64,000 bases of DNA from Salinactinospora qingdaonensis (GTDB taxonomy: Bacteria > Actinomycetota > Actinomycetes > Streptosporangiales > Streptosporangiaceae): positions 219,968 through 283,967 of the forward strand of contig NZ_BAABDD010000006.1 of the NCBI RefSeq assembly GCF_039539445.1. Direction: 5' to 3'. Position numbers and translations under genes: made by a program. The notes below the pieces were generated by a model. The model did no database searches and was not told the origin of the DNA. It worked only from the letters and a program-made list of their open reading frames with translations. This document shows, piece after piece, positions 1-9,989 of this stretch. Numbering within the stretch: position 1 is the first letter of the stretch; every line of letters begins with the position of its first letter.

Positions 1-213
1 ATCGAAGGCTTCGGCGGCCTCACGGCGCTTCTTCGCCTCGCGGGTGAGCAGGGTGATGATCTCGTCGTCGCTGAGCTCGCGGGCTGCCTCACCGGCGGTC
101 TCCTCGGTGCTGATCGCGCTCAACACCATTCGCAGACTCCTGGTCCGCACCTCGTCGCGGGCCTTGAGCGCGGCGGTGAGGTCGGACTGAAGGCGGGACT
201 TGAGTTCGGCCAT
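1..213 (-). CDS. GatB/YqeY domain-containing protein (partial)
   Basis: Only the first 71 codons are in the window; the gene runs off the left edge. It starts at an ATG at 213 and reads MAELKSRLQSDLTAAVKARD, followed by a stretch with VRTRSLRMVLSAI, the N-terminal helical signature of the YqeY family. YqeY-like proteins share the tRNA-binding tail domain of the GatB amidotransferase subunit; their exact role is not settled. It is divergent from the metallophosphoesterase at 559. The call rests on the N-terminus only, but that part is typical. Confidence 0.8.
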   Translation of the reverse strand, partial: MAELKSRLQSDLTAALKARDEVRTRSLRMVLSAISTEETAGEAARELSDDEIITLLTREAKKRREAAEAFD

Positions 214-558
214 AGAAAGATCATATGATGCGCCCTCCGTTGGCAGAACCGGTTTTTCCGGCGCCGAGTCAGCGTGCTTACGGTCGCGGGTCCCCTGTCC
301 AGCGCTGTCATAGCGGCCCACCCGCCCACGCTCCCTCCACGATCGGCGGTAGGGAGCGGCTGAACTGGGAATGTTCACAGACAGCCCCGGCAATGGATGT
401 ATACGCTACGTAATCAACAGCCGCGAGCACAGCATCGCGACCACACGGCTAGCGGCGTTTCGGTCACCACCCAATGAGGCGGGGACAGATCCTGGTTTTG
501 GACAGCCACCGGCCCGGCACCGGGTCGTGGAGCCACCGAGAAACATGGAGTTACCACA
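214..558. other. Intergenic region between divergent genes
   Basis: This 345-bp stretch separates the divergent YqeY-like and metallophosphoesterase genes and should hold promoters for both. I see no convincing reading frame. A locally AT-richer patch near 395-415 contains the palindrome-like ATGTATACGCTACGTAAT, but no sigma-70 pair I would defend. Confidence 0.4.
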
Positions 559-1467
559 GTGGGGAAAGCGTGGCGCACCGCTTCGCGCACGGCCGCGATC
601 GCGGGAGTGCTCGGGGTGGCCGGCATCGGATACGCCTCCGTCATCGAACGCAACTGGTTCCGGCTGCGGCACTACGAGCTACCGCTGCTGCCGGCGCGGA
701 GCCGGCGACTGCGGCTGCTGCATATCTCCGACGCGCACCTGACACCGGGACGGCGAGCGCTCATCACCTGGATTCGCGGCCTCTCCGCCTACGAGCCCGA
801 CGTGGTCATCAACACCGGTGACTCGCTGTCCCACCCCCAAGCGGTCGCCCCGTTCATCGACGCGCTCGGCCCGCTGCTGGACCTGCCGGGGGCGTTCGTC
901 TACGGCTCCAACGACCTGTTCTCCCCGGAGCTGAAGAACCCGGCACGCTACCTATGGCGCAGCAGCAAGGCCGACTACAGCAAGCGCACCACCCCGGATC
1001 TGCCCTGGCGCGATCTGGGGGCGGCGATGGCCTCGGCCGGGTGGCTGGACCTCAACAACCACCGCGGGGAGCTCAAGGCGGGCTCGCTGAGCCTGGCGCT
1101 GGCCGGAGTGCACGACTCCCACATCGGGCTCGACCGCTACGACGCGGTCGCCGGCCCTGCTGACCCGAGCGCCGACGTGCGCATAGGTGTGCTGCACTCT
1201 CCCGAGCCGCGCAACCTCGACCGGTTCGCCGCCGACGGCTACGAGCTGCTGCTGGCCGGCCACACCCACGGCGGGCAGTTGTGCCTGCCGATCTACGGCA
1301 CGCTGGTGACCAACTGCGGTATCGACCGCCGCCGCGCGTGGGGGTTGAGCCGCTACGCCGGCTCGTGGCTGCACGTCTCGGGCGGGCTGGGCACCTCCCC
1401 GACCGCGCCCGTGCGCTTCTGCTGCCGCCCCGAGGCGAGCCTGCTCGATCTCGTCCCAGCCGGCTAA
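559..1467 (+). CDS. Metallophosphoesterase (calcineurin-like, membrane-tethered)
   Basis: 302 residues from a GTG start at 559 with GGAG eight bases upstream. A hydrophobic segment at about residues 10-27 is followed by a calcineurin-like fold. The metal-ligand motifs are in order: ISDAH near residue 57, NTGDS near 92, YGSND near 117 (the GN[HE] position) and GHTHGGQ near 235. Enzymes of this class hydrolyse phosphomonoesters or diesters with two metal ions; the substrate here is unknown. The GSND variant at the third motif may be normal for this actinobacterial subfamily. The gene is followed by tRNA-Pro. Confidence 0.88.
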   Translation: MGKAWRTASRTAAIAGVLGVAGIGYASVIERNWFRLRHYELPLLPARSRRLRLLHISDAHLTPGRRALITWIRGLSAYEPDVVINTGDSLSHPQAVAPFIDALGPLLDLPGAFVYGSNDLFSPELKNPARYLWRSSKADYSKRTTPDLPWRDLGAAMASAGWLDLNNHRGELKAGSLSLALAGVHDSHIGLDRYDAVAGPADPSADVRIGVLHSPEPRNLDRFAADGYELLLAGHTHGGQLCLPIYGTLVTNCGIDRRRAWGLSRYAGSWLHVSGGLGTSPTAPVRFCCRPEASLLDLVPAG

Positions 1468-1522
1468 CCATCTGTGGTGTGCGAAGTGCCCCGGCTGTCC
1501 GTTAGACTAAATTCCGCTGCTG

Positions 1523-1599
1523 CGGGGTGTAGCGCAGTTTGGCAGCGCGCTTCGTTCGGGACGAAGAGGTCGTGGGTTCAAATCCCGCCACCCCGACCA
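1523..1599 (+). tRNA. tRNA-Pro (CGG anticodon)
   Basis: A cloverleaf can be drawn: acceptor CGGGGTG (1523-1529) pairs with CACCCCG (1589-1595), the anticodon stem is CTTCG/CGAAG with loop TTCGGGA (anticodon CGG), and the T arm is GTGGG TTCAAAT CCCGC. The discriminator is A at 1596 and the 3' CCA is encoded at 1597-1599. It decodes CCG proline codons, which are frequent in this genome. Confidence 0.96.
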
Positions 1600-1615
1600 G
1601 GTCAGAACGGGTGTA

Positions 1616-1634
1616 CCCCCTCTCTGCGAGGGGG
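1616..1634 (+). terminator. Candidate terminator of tRNA-Pro
   Basis: A 7-bp GC stem CCCCCTC/GAGGGGG with a 5-nt loop starts 16 bases after the tRNA. A weak T tract (GGTTTTGG) follows about 10 bases later, so this is only a plausible intrinsic terminator. Confidence 0.45.
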
Positions 1635-2115
1635 CGGGCACCGGTTTTGGGAGAATTTTGGGAGGCGATCTTGGTCGTCTCCCTTTTTTCGTGCTCACCC
1701 GTCTCCGGCCCGTGCGTCATGCCTGCGTCAGCCCGCACCACCCGCGTGGGACGGGGAGGCACGTCAGACTCGACCACCTTCCCCCTGGGGGCACCCCATC
1801 GGTGCCTGCTTTGCGCTCCTCCACCAGCAGGGGCTTTTCTGGCTCGGAAACCCCCTAGAACCAATCTCCGCACGTGTGACTCCAACCTGCTCCCAACCAT
1901 GCGCTGAGGCGTTGGTCGGCACACAACGACGCGGCGTGAGGCATGAAAGCGACGCTACGAGTGACCGGCGTCTCAAAGCCCCCGCCTCGTAGGTGAATTC
2001 CAACGGTCGTTGCAACACGTGTGGTCAGTCGACGGTCTCGACGCGCTCGGCCGATCCGAGTCCGGGCTCACCCATGCCACTCCGGTTCTCGGTCTTCGAG
2101 CAGGACGAGGACCGA
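1635..2115. other. Intergenic region, no gene seen
   Basis: About 480 bp between tRNA-Pro and the 3' end of the DUF4352 gene. Open frames crossing this stretch are either antisense shadows of the tRNA or lack family-like sequence and ribosome binding sites. Confidence 0.4.
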
Positions 2116-2697
2116 TTACTCGACCGTGACGGTAAGCGGTTCGGAGAGGGACCACACGTCCTCGATGAGCACAGAGGTGATCTCGGTGCCTTCGGGGACG
2201 TCGACGGGGACCTCGCCGCTGACCTCGTTGCCGGGGTTGATCTGTTCCAAAAACAGCTCGGACTCGCCCAGTGTGGTCTGGCTGGAGTACTCCTTGCCGT
2301 CGGCATCGAGCAGTTTGACCGCCGAGAAGTCGAAGCTGGTCGCCTCGTCACCGGTGTTGCGCACCGTCAGGCTAACGACTTTGAACTCGCCCTGGGCGGT
2401 CTCTTCAGAAAACTCGTCGCCGTAGGTGGCGGTGGTCTCGATCCCGGTGACGGTGACCGTCCAGTCGCCGACGGTGCCGGCTTCGCCCATGGTGACTGTG
2501 TTGCCCGCCTCCTCACTGCGGCCGCCGCCGTCGGCCGGGCCGCTGTCCCCGCTATCGCCGCCGCTAAGCACGGCTATAAAGGCGACGGCGACGATGAGGA
2601 TGACGACGGCGAGACCACCACAGCCCAAACACCCCCACAGCCACCAATTCTTCTTCTGGGGCTGTTGCGGTTGTGCGGGCTGCCGGGCATGGGCCAT
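2116..2697 (-). CDS. DUF4352-type membrane-anchored protein
   Basis: 193 residues from ATG at 2697. A Gln/Pro-rich N-terminus leads into one transmembrane helix (about residues 19-44, with a cysteine pair just before), a Gly/Ser/Asp linker, then an Ig-like beta domain of about 125 residues. The pattern 'KVVSLTVRNTGDEATSFD' followed by 'LLDADGKEY' is characteristic of DUF4352/telokin-like extracellular domains. The domain probably faces the outside of the membrane; no enzymatic motif is visible. It is monocistronic, with 225 bp to the next gene. Confidence 0.8.
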   Translation of the reverse strand: MAHARQPAQPQQPQKKNWWLWGCLGCGGLAVVILIVAVAFIAVLSGGDSGDSGPADGGGRSEEAGNTVTMGEAGTVGDWTVTVTGIETTATYGDEFSEETAQGEFKVVSLTVRNTGDEATSFDFSAVKLLDADGKEYSSQTTLGESELFLEQINPGNEVSGEVPVDVPEGTEITSVLIEDVWSLSEPLTVTVE

Positions 2698-2922
2698 GAG
2701 GAAAAACTCCGCCTACCAGGATATTGAAGGAAACGCAACCCTGGCAAGCGGGGGCGGCCAAGGGTGGACCGTGGTCAGCCTGTCGCAGTGCGTGGCTGCC
2801 TAGCGGCGGGAAGAGACCTCAGGTGGGCAAGGGGCAAGAGGACACGTCCCGGACGGGGCGCGGCAGGGGCGGAGAGACAACCGCGCCGTGCGTAGCCGTA
2901 CCGGAGCATGCCAGGAGGTGCA

Positions 2923-3390
2923 TCAGCCCGCGCGACGGTCCCCGCCCTCCAGGTCTTCGCAGCACTGGCGATACTGGCGAAACGACCAGCCGGACCAGCG
3001 GTCGATGGCGGCGAGGATCACGGGGCCCTCGGGTGGGTCAGCGTGGTACTGCGGGTAGCGCTCGCGCAGCCGCGCGAGTGCGTGGTCGCGTTCGGTGCCT
3101 GCGTGGACGATCCGGGCCGTGCCGTCGGCGCGCGCCCACCAGAGCTGTTGCCAGTCGTCGCTGTAGTGGTCGACGAGCAAACACACGTTCGGGTTGGCCT
3201 CGATGTTGGCCAGCCGCTTGAGGTTCTTCGTGCGCTTAGGCTTGGTGTCGATGGCGACGGCGATCGTGTCGCCGATCACGGCGAAGGTGACCGGCACGAG
3301 GTGAGGCTGTCCCGTCTCGGTGACCGTCGCCAGGCGGGCGACGCGGCTCCCAGCGAAGGCGTCTCGCGTCTGCTCGGGTGTCCAACGCAT
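2923..3390 (-). CDS. PPOX-class F420-dependent oxidoreductase (TIGR03668-like)
   Basis: 155 residues from ATG at 3390. The split-barrel flavin/F420-binding fold is indicated by 'ARLATVTETGQPHLVPV' near residue 20 and 'AIDTKPKRTKNLKRLANI' near 50, where basic residues normally contact the cofactor phosphate. A 'DDWQQLWWARADGTARI' segment and a C-terminal 'FRQYRQC' follow the layout of the TIGR03668 group. Such proteins use F420 or FMN for hydride transfer; the substrate is unknown. Two other PPOX-fold genes occur in the window (18198 and 53550) and differ clearly in sequence. Confidence 0.85.
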   Translation of the reverse strand: MRWTPEQTRDAFAGSRVARLATVTETGQPHLVPVTFAVIGDTIAVAIDTKPKRTKNLKRLANIEANPNVCLLVDHYSDDWQQLWWARADGTARIVHAGTERDHALARLRERYPQYHADPPEGPVILAAIDRWSGWSFRQYRQCCEDLEGGDRRAG

Positions 3391-3635
3391 GCCCGGCTCC
3401 TACCCGGCCTGTGCGCATCGATGTCGAACGCGGGCGGCGGTGGCGCAGCGCGCCGCACGCGGTGGTCCGGACGGCCTCGCCTTTCGATGGCCGCACTCAC
3501 CAGGGGTCACCTCGGGGCGGCGCCCCTCCCCGTCTCCCTGTGGTACCTCTTCCCTCGCGGGTGTGCTCCAGCGAGCCACGAGGCTCCGAAGGAGCTGTGC
3601 CGCCGGTCCGCCGGCAGCGAATCGGGGTGTCGCGG

Positions 3636-4220
3636 TCAGGGCCTCCAGGACGGGTCGCGGCCACTGAAGCCCAGGGCGCGGTCGAACAGGGGCGCGTCGT
3701 CGGCGACATCGACGACCGGGCCGAACAAGCCTTTGCGGGCCTTGGGGTCGTCGGGCACCTGTGAAGCGAAAGCGAAGGATGCCTCGGCGCTGGCGGGGTC
3801 GCACTCGTAGGACTGTCCGGTGGCGCGCGCCAGATCCCATCCGTGGACCACCAGCTCGTTCACGGCGACCACCCCCGCCTCGTGAGCGGGCAGTTCCACC
3901 CCGCCGGCGACGGTGGTGCCCTCCCACGCCGCCGGCTCGCGCCAGGCGGCTACGAGTGCGTCGAGCCGGTACGCCAGCAGCTCGCGCCAGTCAGCGGGCA
4001 GGTTGGCCGCCGTGGGTTCGGGGGGCGGGCCGGTCTCGGGCGAGGCCGACTTCTCGGCGGCGTGGCGGAAAGCGAGCGTGAGCGCCACGACATGGTCGAG
4101 CAGATCACCCACGGAGGTTCCCTCGCACGGGGTGGGGTCGGCGAGCTGGCTGTCGGCGATGCCGCTCACCACCGCCTGCATCCGGCGAACCGCGGGTTCG
4201 AGGTCCAGTGGCTGGCTCAC
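3636..4220 (-). CDS. TIGR03086 family metal-binding (DinB/mycothiol-type) protein
   Basis: 194 residues from a GTG at 4220 with AAGGAG nine bases upstream. 'DPTPCEGTSVGDLLDHVV' near residue 30 and 'NELVVHGWDLARATGQ' near 125 give the His/Asp/His pattern of the DinB-like metal-binding four-helix bundle shared with mycothiol-dependent maleylpyruvate isomerases. Members are thought to act in mycothiol-dependent chemistry, but TIGR03086 itself is uncharacterised. It sits tandem with the PPOX gene, 245 bp apart, so co-transcription is uncertain. Confidence 0.85.
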   Translation of the reverse strand: MSQPLDLEPAVRRMQAVVSGIADSQLADPTPCEGTSVGDLLDHVVALTLAFRHAAEKSASPETGPPPEPTAANLPADWRELLAYRLDALVAAWREPAAWEGTTVAGGVELPAHEAGVVAVNELVVHGWDLARATGQSYECDPASAEASFAFASQVPDDPKARKGLFGPVVDVADDAPLFDRALGFSGRDPSWRP

Positions 4221-4696
4221 GGTGACCGCTCCTTACGCACATCTTCGTCGGCTGTCGGCCAGGACAGCCTAGGAGTCGGCTACGACAAAACTCGGTGCGC
4301 CGAGCCCTTTGGGGGCGACGTGCCATGGGAAGACGCGGATCACATCGGGGCGGCTCCGGCAGCGCCCACCGAGAGCGAGCGTGAGGGAACCGGCCTGCCG
4401 TGGGGGCGTCTGTGCAGGGGACCGGCCCCGTTGACTCCGGGCATGCGACGGCGGCGAAGGGCCCCGGCCTCACGGCGGCTACCGGAGATCAAAAACAGGT
4501 ATCGACTCGAAAAAACAAATAATTCCGGATATCCCACCGGTTGACGCGGTGACAATTCGTGAATATCGGCACCAGTCACCCTCCCTTCTTAACAACAGAA
4601 AGAAGATTCGGTCGGGCCACTTTCTTGCAGTCCCCTTCAAAGCAATAAGGTTTTCCCCGGTTCGGGGGAGCCGTTGACACGAACTGGAGAAAGAAC
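4221..4696. other. Intergenic region with an AT-rich patch
   Basis: The first half is ordinary GC-rich spacer. From about 4490 to 4690 the base composition drops (runs such as GAAAAAACAAATAATTCC), which suggests the promoter of the lipoprotein gene or imported DNA. No gene is seen. Confidence 0.4.
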
Positions 4697-5407
4697 ATGG
4701 CAGCAACAAGGACTGGTGTATTCGCGCTAATTGGGGCCTTGGCGTTACTGGCGGGGTGCGGCATGTCACCCGATTCGATTTCCCCGGGCGCCGCCTCCAG
4801 CGATAAGGCGTCGGACACCGCGGGGAACGCGGGGAGTGACGCAGCTGGTGACAGCGTTTCGGAGGGAGCGGCGGCAGCCGAGCAGGAGCCCGAGGCAGTG
4901 GAGAGCGCACCCGCCGGTGAGGCCACTTCCCCGTCCGAGACGGCCAGCGCAGTCGATGACGCCAGCCCAACCGCCAAGGCATCTGCGGACGAGGACGCCG
5001 CCGACGCGGCGAGCGCGGAACCGGCTGAGGAGACGGCCGGTACCCGCGAGGTCTATGTCCAGATCTTCCAGGACGGCGGGGAGAACTACGACACGCAGCG
5101 CCCCGTGCGCTTCTCCCTCACCGAATTCGAGACCTTCAACGACCTGAACTGGAGCCATTGGGGGCCGGACTCGGCCACGGGGCAGGGCAACCTCTCCGGA
5201 ACCTGGTGCATGCCCAAGTGCCTGGACCGCCCCTACCCTGCGACGCTGACCATCACCGACCCCGTCAAGGTCGGCGACACGTGGTACTTCAGCCGTTACG
5301 ACATCAGCAACGTGGCCGACCCACCCGCCGACCTCTCCGCCTCGGAGCGCACCACCATCGAGAACAGTGGTGGGCCGCTCGAATACGCGGTCCCGGCACG
5401 GCCCTGA
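4697..5407 (+). CDS. Secreted lipoprotein of unknown function
   Basis: 236 residues from ATG at 4697 (GGAG at 4687-4690). A signal peptide ends in the lipobox LLAG-C (Cys about residue 22), so the mature protein should be lipid-anchored outside the membrane. Residues 25-115 are a low-complexity Ala/Ser/Glu/Asp linker. The C-terminal 115 residues form a compact domain starting REVYVQIFQDGG and containing 'GTWCMPKCLDRPYPATLTI', where the Cys pair may be disulphide-bonded. I do not recognise the function. Confidence 0.82.
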   Translation: MAATRTGVFALIGALALLAGCGMSPDSISPGAASSDKASDTAGNAGSDAAGDSVSEGAAAAEQEPEAVESAPAGEATSPSETASAVDDASPTAKASADEDAADAASAEPAEETAGTREVYVQIFQDGGENYDTQRPVRFSLTEFETFNDLNWSHWGPDSATGQGNLSGTWCMPKCLDRPYPATLTITDPVKVGDTWYFSRYDISNVADPPADLSASERTTIENSGGPLEYAVPARP

Positions 5408-5591
5408 CCGGGTTGGCCTGTGCCCTGGCCCCCAGCCGAAGTGGTCGGCACGTCGCCCTCCGCCGTCGTGAGCGTGACGTGCGAGGGCAGGCGCGCACCC
5501 GCCGGTGCGTTTGTTCGCCGTGGCGAGCTAACGCGCCGGCGGGTCCGATCCGTTCAAGACCGGGATCGGCTACCGGCCTACTGTTGCGGGT

Positions 5592-5993
5592 ATGGCACCT
5601 TTTTGCAGCATGATCGGCATCGTCACAGCCGACATGGCGACATCGCTGGCGTTCTACCGCCACCTGGGACTCGACATCGCGGCCTCGGCGGACACCCAAC
5701 CCCACGTCGAGGTGGAGCTCCCGGGCGGGATGCGCCTGGCCTGGGACACCGTCGAGACCATCCGCTCCTTCAACCCCGGGTGGACGCCACCGCGCGGCGA
5801 CCCCGGCATCGCTCTCGCCTTCGCCTGCGACAGTCCCGATGAGGTGGACCGGGTGTACGCCGACCTCGTCCATGCCGGATACACCGGCCGCCACGAGCCG
5901 TGGGACGCATTCTGGGGGCAGCGCTACGCGGTGATTCTCGACCCTGACGGCAACGGGATCGACCTGTTCGCGGCGTTGCCGGCTATGGCGTGA
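5592..5993 (+). CDS. VOC (glyoxalase/bleomycin-resistance) family protein
   Basis: 133 residues from ATG at 5592. It has a beta-alpha-beta-beta-beta repeat: 'IGIVTADMATSLAFYRHLG' at the start, and 'RYAVILDPDGNGIDLFA' at the end, which places the typical metal-binding Asp/Asn-Asp region. The N-terminal metal position is not a clear His, so catalysis is uncertain. Its 3' end overlaps that of the convergent AraC gene by 11 bp. No strong ribosome binding site is visible. Confidence 0.85.
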   Translation: MAPFCSMIGIVTADMATSLAFYRHLGLDIAASADTQPHVEVELPGGMRLAWDTVETIRSFNPGWTPPRGDPGIALAFACDSPDEVDRVYADLVHAGYTGRHEPWDAFWGQRYAVILDPDGNGIDLFAALPAMA

Positions 5994-6672
5994 GGACGCT
6001 CAGCGGCACTCCCGTCAGGGACCGCACCTCGCGGGCCAAGTGGGGCTGGTCGGCATAACCGGCCTCGGCGGCGACGGTGGCCGGCGGGATGCCCGCACGG
6101 CTCATGGCCAACGCCCGGTTCATCCGCAGGATGCGCGCCAGGGTCTTGGGGCCATAGCCGAGAGCGGCCAGACAGCGCCGATACAGGTGACGTTCGCCCA
6201 TGCCGACCGCTGCCGCCGTGGCGGCCACGGTGGCGCCCGCCCGAAGCCGGTCGACAGCGGCCAGGATCGCGGGATCGGGTGGCTCGACGCGGCGAAGCCG
6301 CCCAAACGCGATCTCCTCCAGGGCAACGCCGCGTCGCGGCGCCGCCGCGACGTGCTCGGTGAGGCGCCGCACCCGGCCGGCGGGCCACAGGTGTGCCAGC
6401 CCAACCCGCTGGTCGCGCAGCTCGTGGGCGGCCACTCCCAGGATGGTGGGGCCGGTACCGGGGGCGAACCGCAGCCCGACATAGTCACGGCCCGGCCGCC
6501 ACGCCGTCAGGTGGGCCGTGGTGTCGGGGCCGGCGACCATAAGCGCGTCGTCGGCCCAGATCAGGTCCATGCAGCCGTCGGGCAGCACCCGCGCGGCGCT
6601 GACCTGGGCCGTGTCGGCCGTGGCGCGCCATACTGCCGCACCAGCCATGCGCGAGGCTCGTTCTCGGTACAC
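5983..6672 (-). CDS. AraC-family transcriptional regulator
   Basis: 229 residues from a GTG at 6672 (AAGG upstream). The N-terminal half is a ligand-sensing domain with 'LPDGCMDLIWADDALMVAGP', typical of AraC proteins with a DUF6597-like sensor. The C-terminal half holds two helix-turn-helix units, including 'VGMGERHLYRRCLAALGYGPKTL' and 'AAEAGYADQPHLAREVRSLTG'. It likely controls nearby genes: the FAD oxidase lies directly upstream on the same strand (58 bp) and the VOC gene converges on it. The ligand is unknown. Confidence 0.87.
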   Translation of the reverse strand: MYRERASRMAGAAVWRATADTAQVSAARVLPDGCMDLIWADDALMVAGPDTTAHLTAWRPGRDYVGLRFAPGTGPTILGVAAHELRDQRVGLAHLWPAGRVRRLTEHVAAAPRRGVALEEIAFGRLRRVEPPDPAILAAVDRLRAGATVAATAAAVGMGERHLYRRCLAALGYGPKTLARILRMNRALAMSRAGIPPATVAAEAGYADQPHLAREVRSLTGVPLSVLTP

Positions 6673-6730
6673 CCTTCCAGTGTCACCTCCCGTCGCGGCG
6701 CTCGTCGCGGTGGCCCGGTCGAGCCCGGGG

Positions 6731-8146
6731 CTAGCCCGGCTTGATGTTGTGGTTGAAATGGAACACGTTCTCGGGGTCGTAGCGGGCCTTCACCGCTGCC
6801 AGGCGCGCGTAGTTGTCCGCCCCGAACCCGGCGATAACCCGCGCCTCGCCTTCGTCTCCAATGAAGTTGAGGTAGACCGCGCCGAACGACCACGGCTGCA
6901 TGTCGGCGCGGATGCGGTGCACCCACCTGCGAGCCGCGTCGTCGTCGGTGGGGTCTTCCCACATCGCCAGCGGGTGGACCACCCACGGCGACCCCCGCCA
7001 CGGGAGGGGGTAGTCGGTGGCGGCGCGAGCGACCGCTCCCCCCATGGGCAGCAGGGCATCCTGGGTGGGCGAGGGCACCAGCATGTCCTCAGCGGTGGCG
7101 CAGTAGCGGTCCACAGCCTCATCGGGCAGGGACGCGATGTGCTCGGCGGTCCAGTAGTTGCGGTAACTGGGTGGGTCGTCAAGCATGCACTGTAGGTCGG
7201 CATAGGGCAGTTCCGCGATCATCTCGCCCTCGGGGGCGAGGTCACGCAGCGGCTGTATGACTTCCCGCGCCTCCTCCTCGGGACCGGTGTAGGTGACCAG
7301 CATGCCCAGCGCGAGCGCGCCGACCAGGCGCTCGGGCATGAACTCCTCAGCTAGACCGGTGTGGTAGAGAATCCCTCCACCGATATCGTCGGGGGCGGTG
7401 TCGATGAAGTCCCGGTAGGCGCGGGTCACCTCCCGGCCCCGTTCCGGGGGCCAGATCAACATGGCCGCGGTCACCGCGGGAAGCTCGTGGAGCGCGAAGG
7501 TGAGCGAGGTGGCTACCCCGAAGTTGCCGCCCCCGCCGTGCAGCGCCCAGAACAACTCCGGGTTCTCATGTTCGCTGGCGCGCACGAGCTCACCGTCGGC
7601 GGTCACCAATTCCACCGAAAGCAGATTGTCGCAGGCCAGGCCAAATTTGCGGTCGAGCCAGCCCGTTCCGCCGCCCAGTGTGAAGCCCGCGACGCCGGTG
7701 GTGGAGACGCGACCGCCGGTGGTCATCAGGTGGTAGGGCTGGGTCCCCCGGTCGAGGTCGCTCATCGTGGCGCCGCCGCCCACACGGGCCGTGTACGTGT
7801 CGAGGTCGACACTCACCTGGTTCATCCGTCGCAGGTCGATGACGAGGCCGTCTTGGACCAGCGCTGTGCCCGCCACCCCGTGCCCGCCACCGCGTACCGC
7901 GATCTGGAGCCCCTGGTCACGAGCGAAACCAATGGCCTTGACCACGTCTTGGGTTGTCTCGCATTGGGCGATGACCGCGGGACGCCGATCGATCATCGCG
8001 TTGAAGATCCCTCGGGCCTGGTGGTAAGCGGGATCTTCGGGCAGCAGCACAGTGCCGGTGAAGGAGCTGCTCAGCTCGGCGCGTGCCCGCGCGTTGCGGT
8101 CCCCAGAGGCGGTGTGTGGGCCGGAACCGGTTCTGATGTCGGTCAT
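6731..8146 (-). CDS. FAD-binding oxidoreductase, berberine-bridge-enzyme type
   Basis: 471 residues from ATG at 8146. A PCMH/VAO-type FAD domain contains 'AVRGGGHGVAG' (His for 8-alpha linkage) and 'WLDRKFGLACDNLLSVELV' (Cys for 6-S-cysteinyl linkage), so bicovalent FAD attachment is predicted. The C-terminus ends in a BBE domain with 'YLNFIGDEGEARV' and 'YDPENVFHFNHNI'. Enzymes of this family oxidise sugars, alkaloids or polyketide alcohols with O2. The substrate cannot be told. No secretion signal is visible. The AraC gene just downstream may regulate it. Confidence 0.9.
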   Translation of the reverse strand: MTDIRTGSGPHTASGDRNARARAELSSSFTGTVLLPEDPAYHQARGIFNAMIDRRPAVIAQCETTQDVVKAIGFARDQGLQIAVRGGGHGVAGTALVQDGLVIDLRRMNQVSVDLDTYTARVGGGATMSDLDRGTQPYHLMTTGGRVSTTGVAGFTLGGGTGWLDRKFGLACDNLLSVELVTADGELVRASEHENPELFWALHGGGGNFGVATSLTFALHELPAVTAAMLIWPPERGREVTRAYRDFIDTAPDDIGGGILYHTGLAEEFMPERLVGALALGMLVTYTGPEEEAREVIQPLRDLAPEGEMIAELPYADLQCMLDDPPSYRNYWTAEHIASLPDEAVDRYCATAEDMLVPSPTQDALLPMGGAVARAATDYPLPWRGSPWVVHPLAMWEDPTDDDAARRWVHRIRADMQPWSFGAVYLNFIGDEGEARVIAGFGADNYARLAAVKARYDPENVFHFNHNIKPG

Positions 8147-8475
8147 GAAGATCTCCCCCGTCCCTCGTTCGATATGTGGGGACCCGGTTTCCTCACGTGT
8201 TATATCGAAGAAGAGCCTTCCCCCATCGTTGCTCCGGAATCGGGGCGCGAATATCTATGGCAATCCACAAAAAGTCAAACATATTAATACGTCGGCATCG
8301 CTGGTTACAGCTCACATAAAATCCAGGTCATGACACAGCAGGCGTGGGAAAGCCTCCCCAAATAGAGGCACAGCAGCGGCTGAAATTAGTCGGCCGGTGC
8401 AACCGGTGCCGCTCTCGAAAACGGGGCAGGATCATGTTCACGAGGGCAGGCAACGACGCCAGGGAGGGGTTCGTG
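8147..8475. other. Divergent promoter region
   Basis: 329 bp between the FAD oxidase and lpdA starts. It is AT-richer around 8190-8330 (for example CATATTAATACG near 8280), as expected for two divergent promoters. No riboswitch structure was recognised. Confidence 0.35.
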
Positions 8476-9888
<1,413 letters not shown>

Positions 9889-9891
9889 CGT

Positions 9892-9920
9892 GGCCGGCGC
9901 GACGCAGCGGCCGGCCGGTT
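9892..9920 (+). terminator. Candidate terminator of lpdA
   Basis: A 7-bp stem GGCCGGC/GCCGGCC with an 11-nt loop starts three bases after the lpdA stop and is followed by GGTTTGTTA. It is a GC-rich hairpin with a short T tract. Confidence 0.5.
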
Positions 9921-9989
9921 TGTTACCGGCGCAGGAGGCGTGCAGACGGGGCGGCGGGGAGCAAGGCCGACCAGGGGGTGACGAACAGC

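Noticed and set aside
1502..1924. Open frame antisense to tRNA-Pro containing GFEPTTSSSRTKRA
   Set aside because: The peptide is simply the antisense translation of the tRNA, a well-known annotation artefact.
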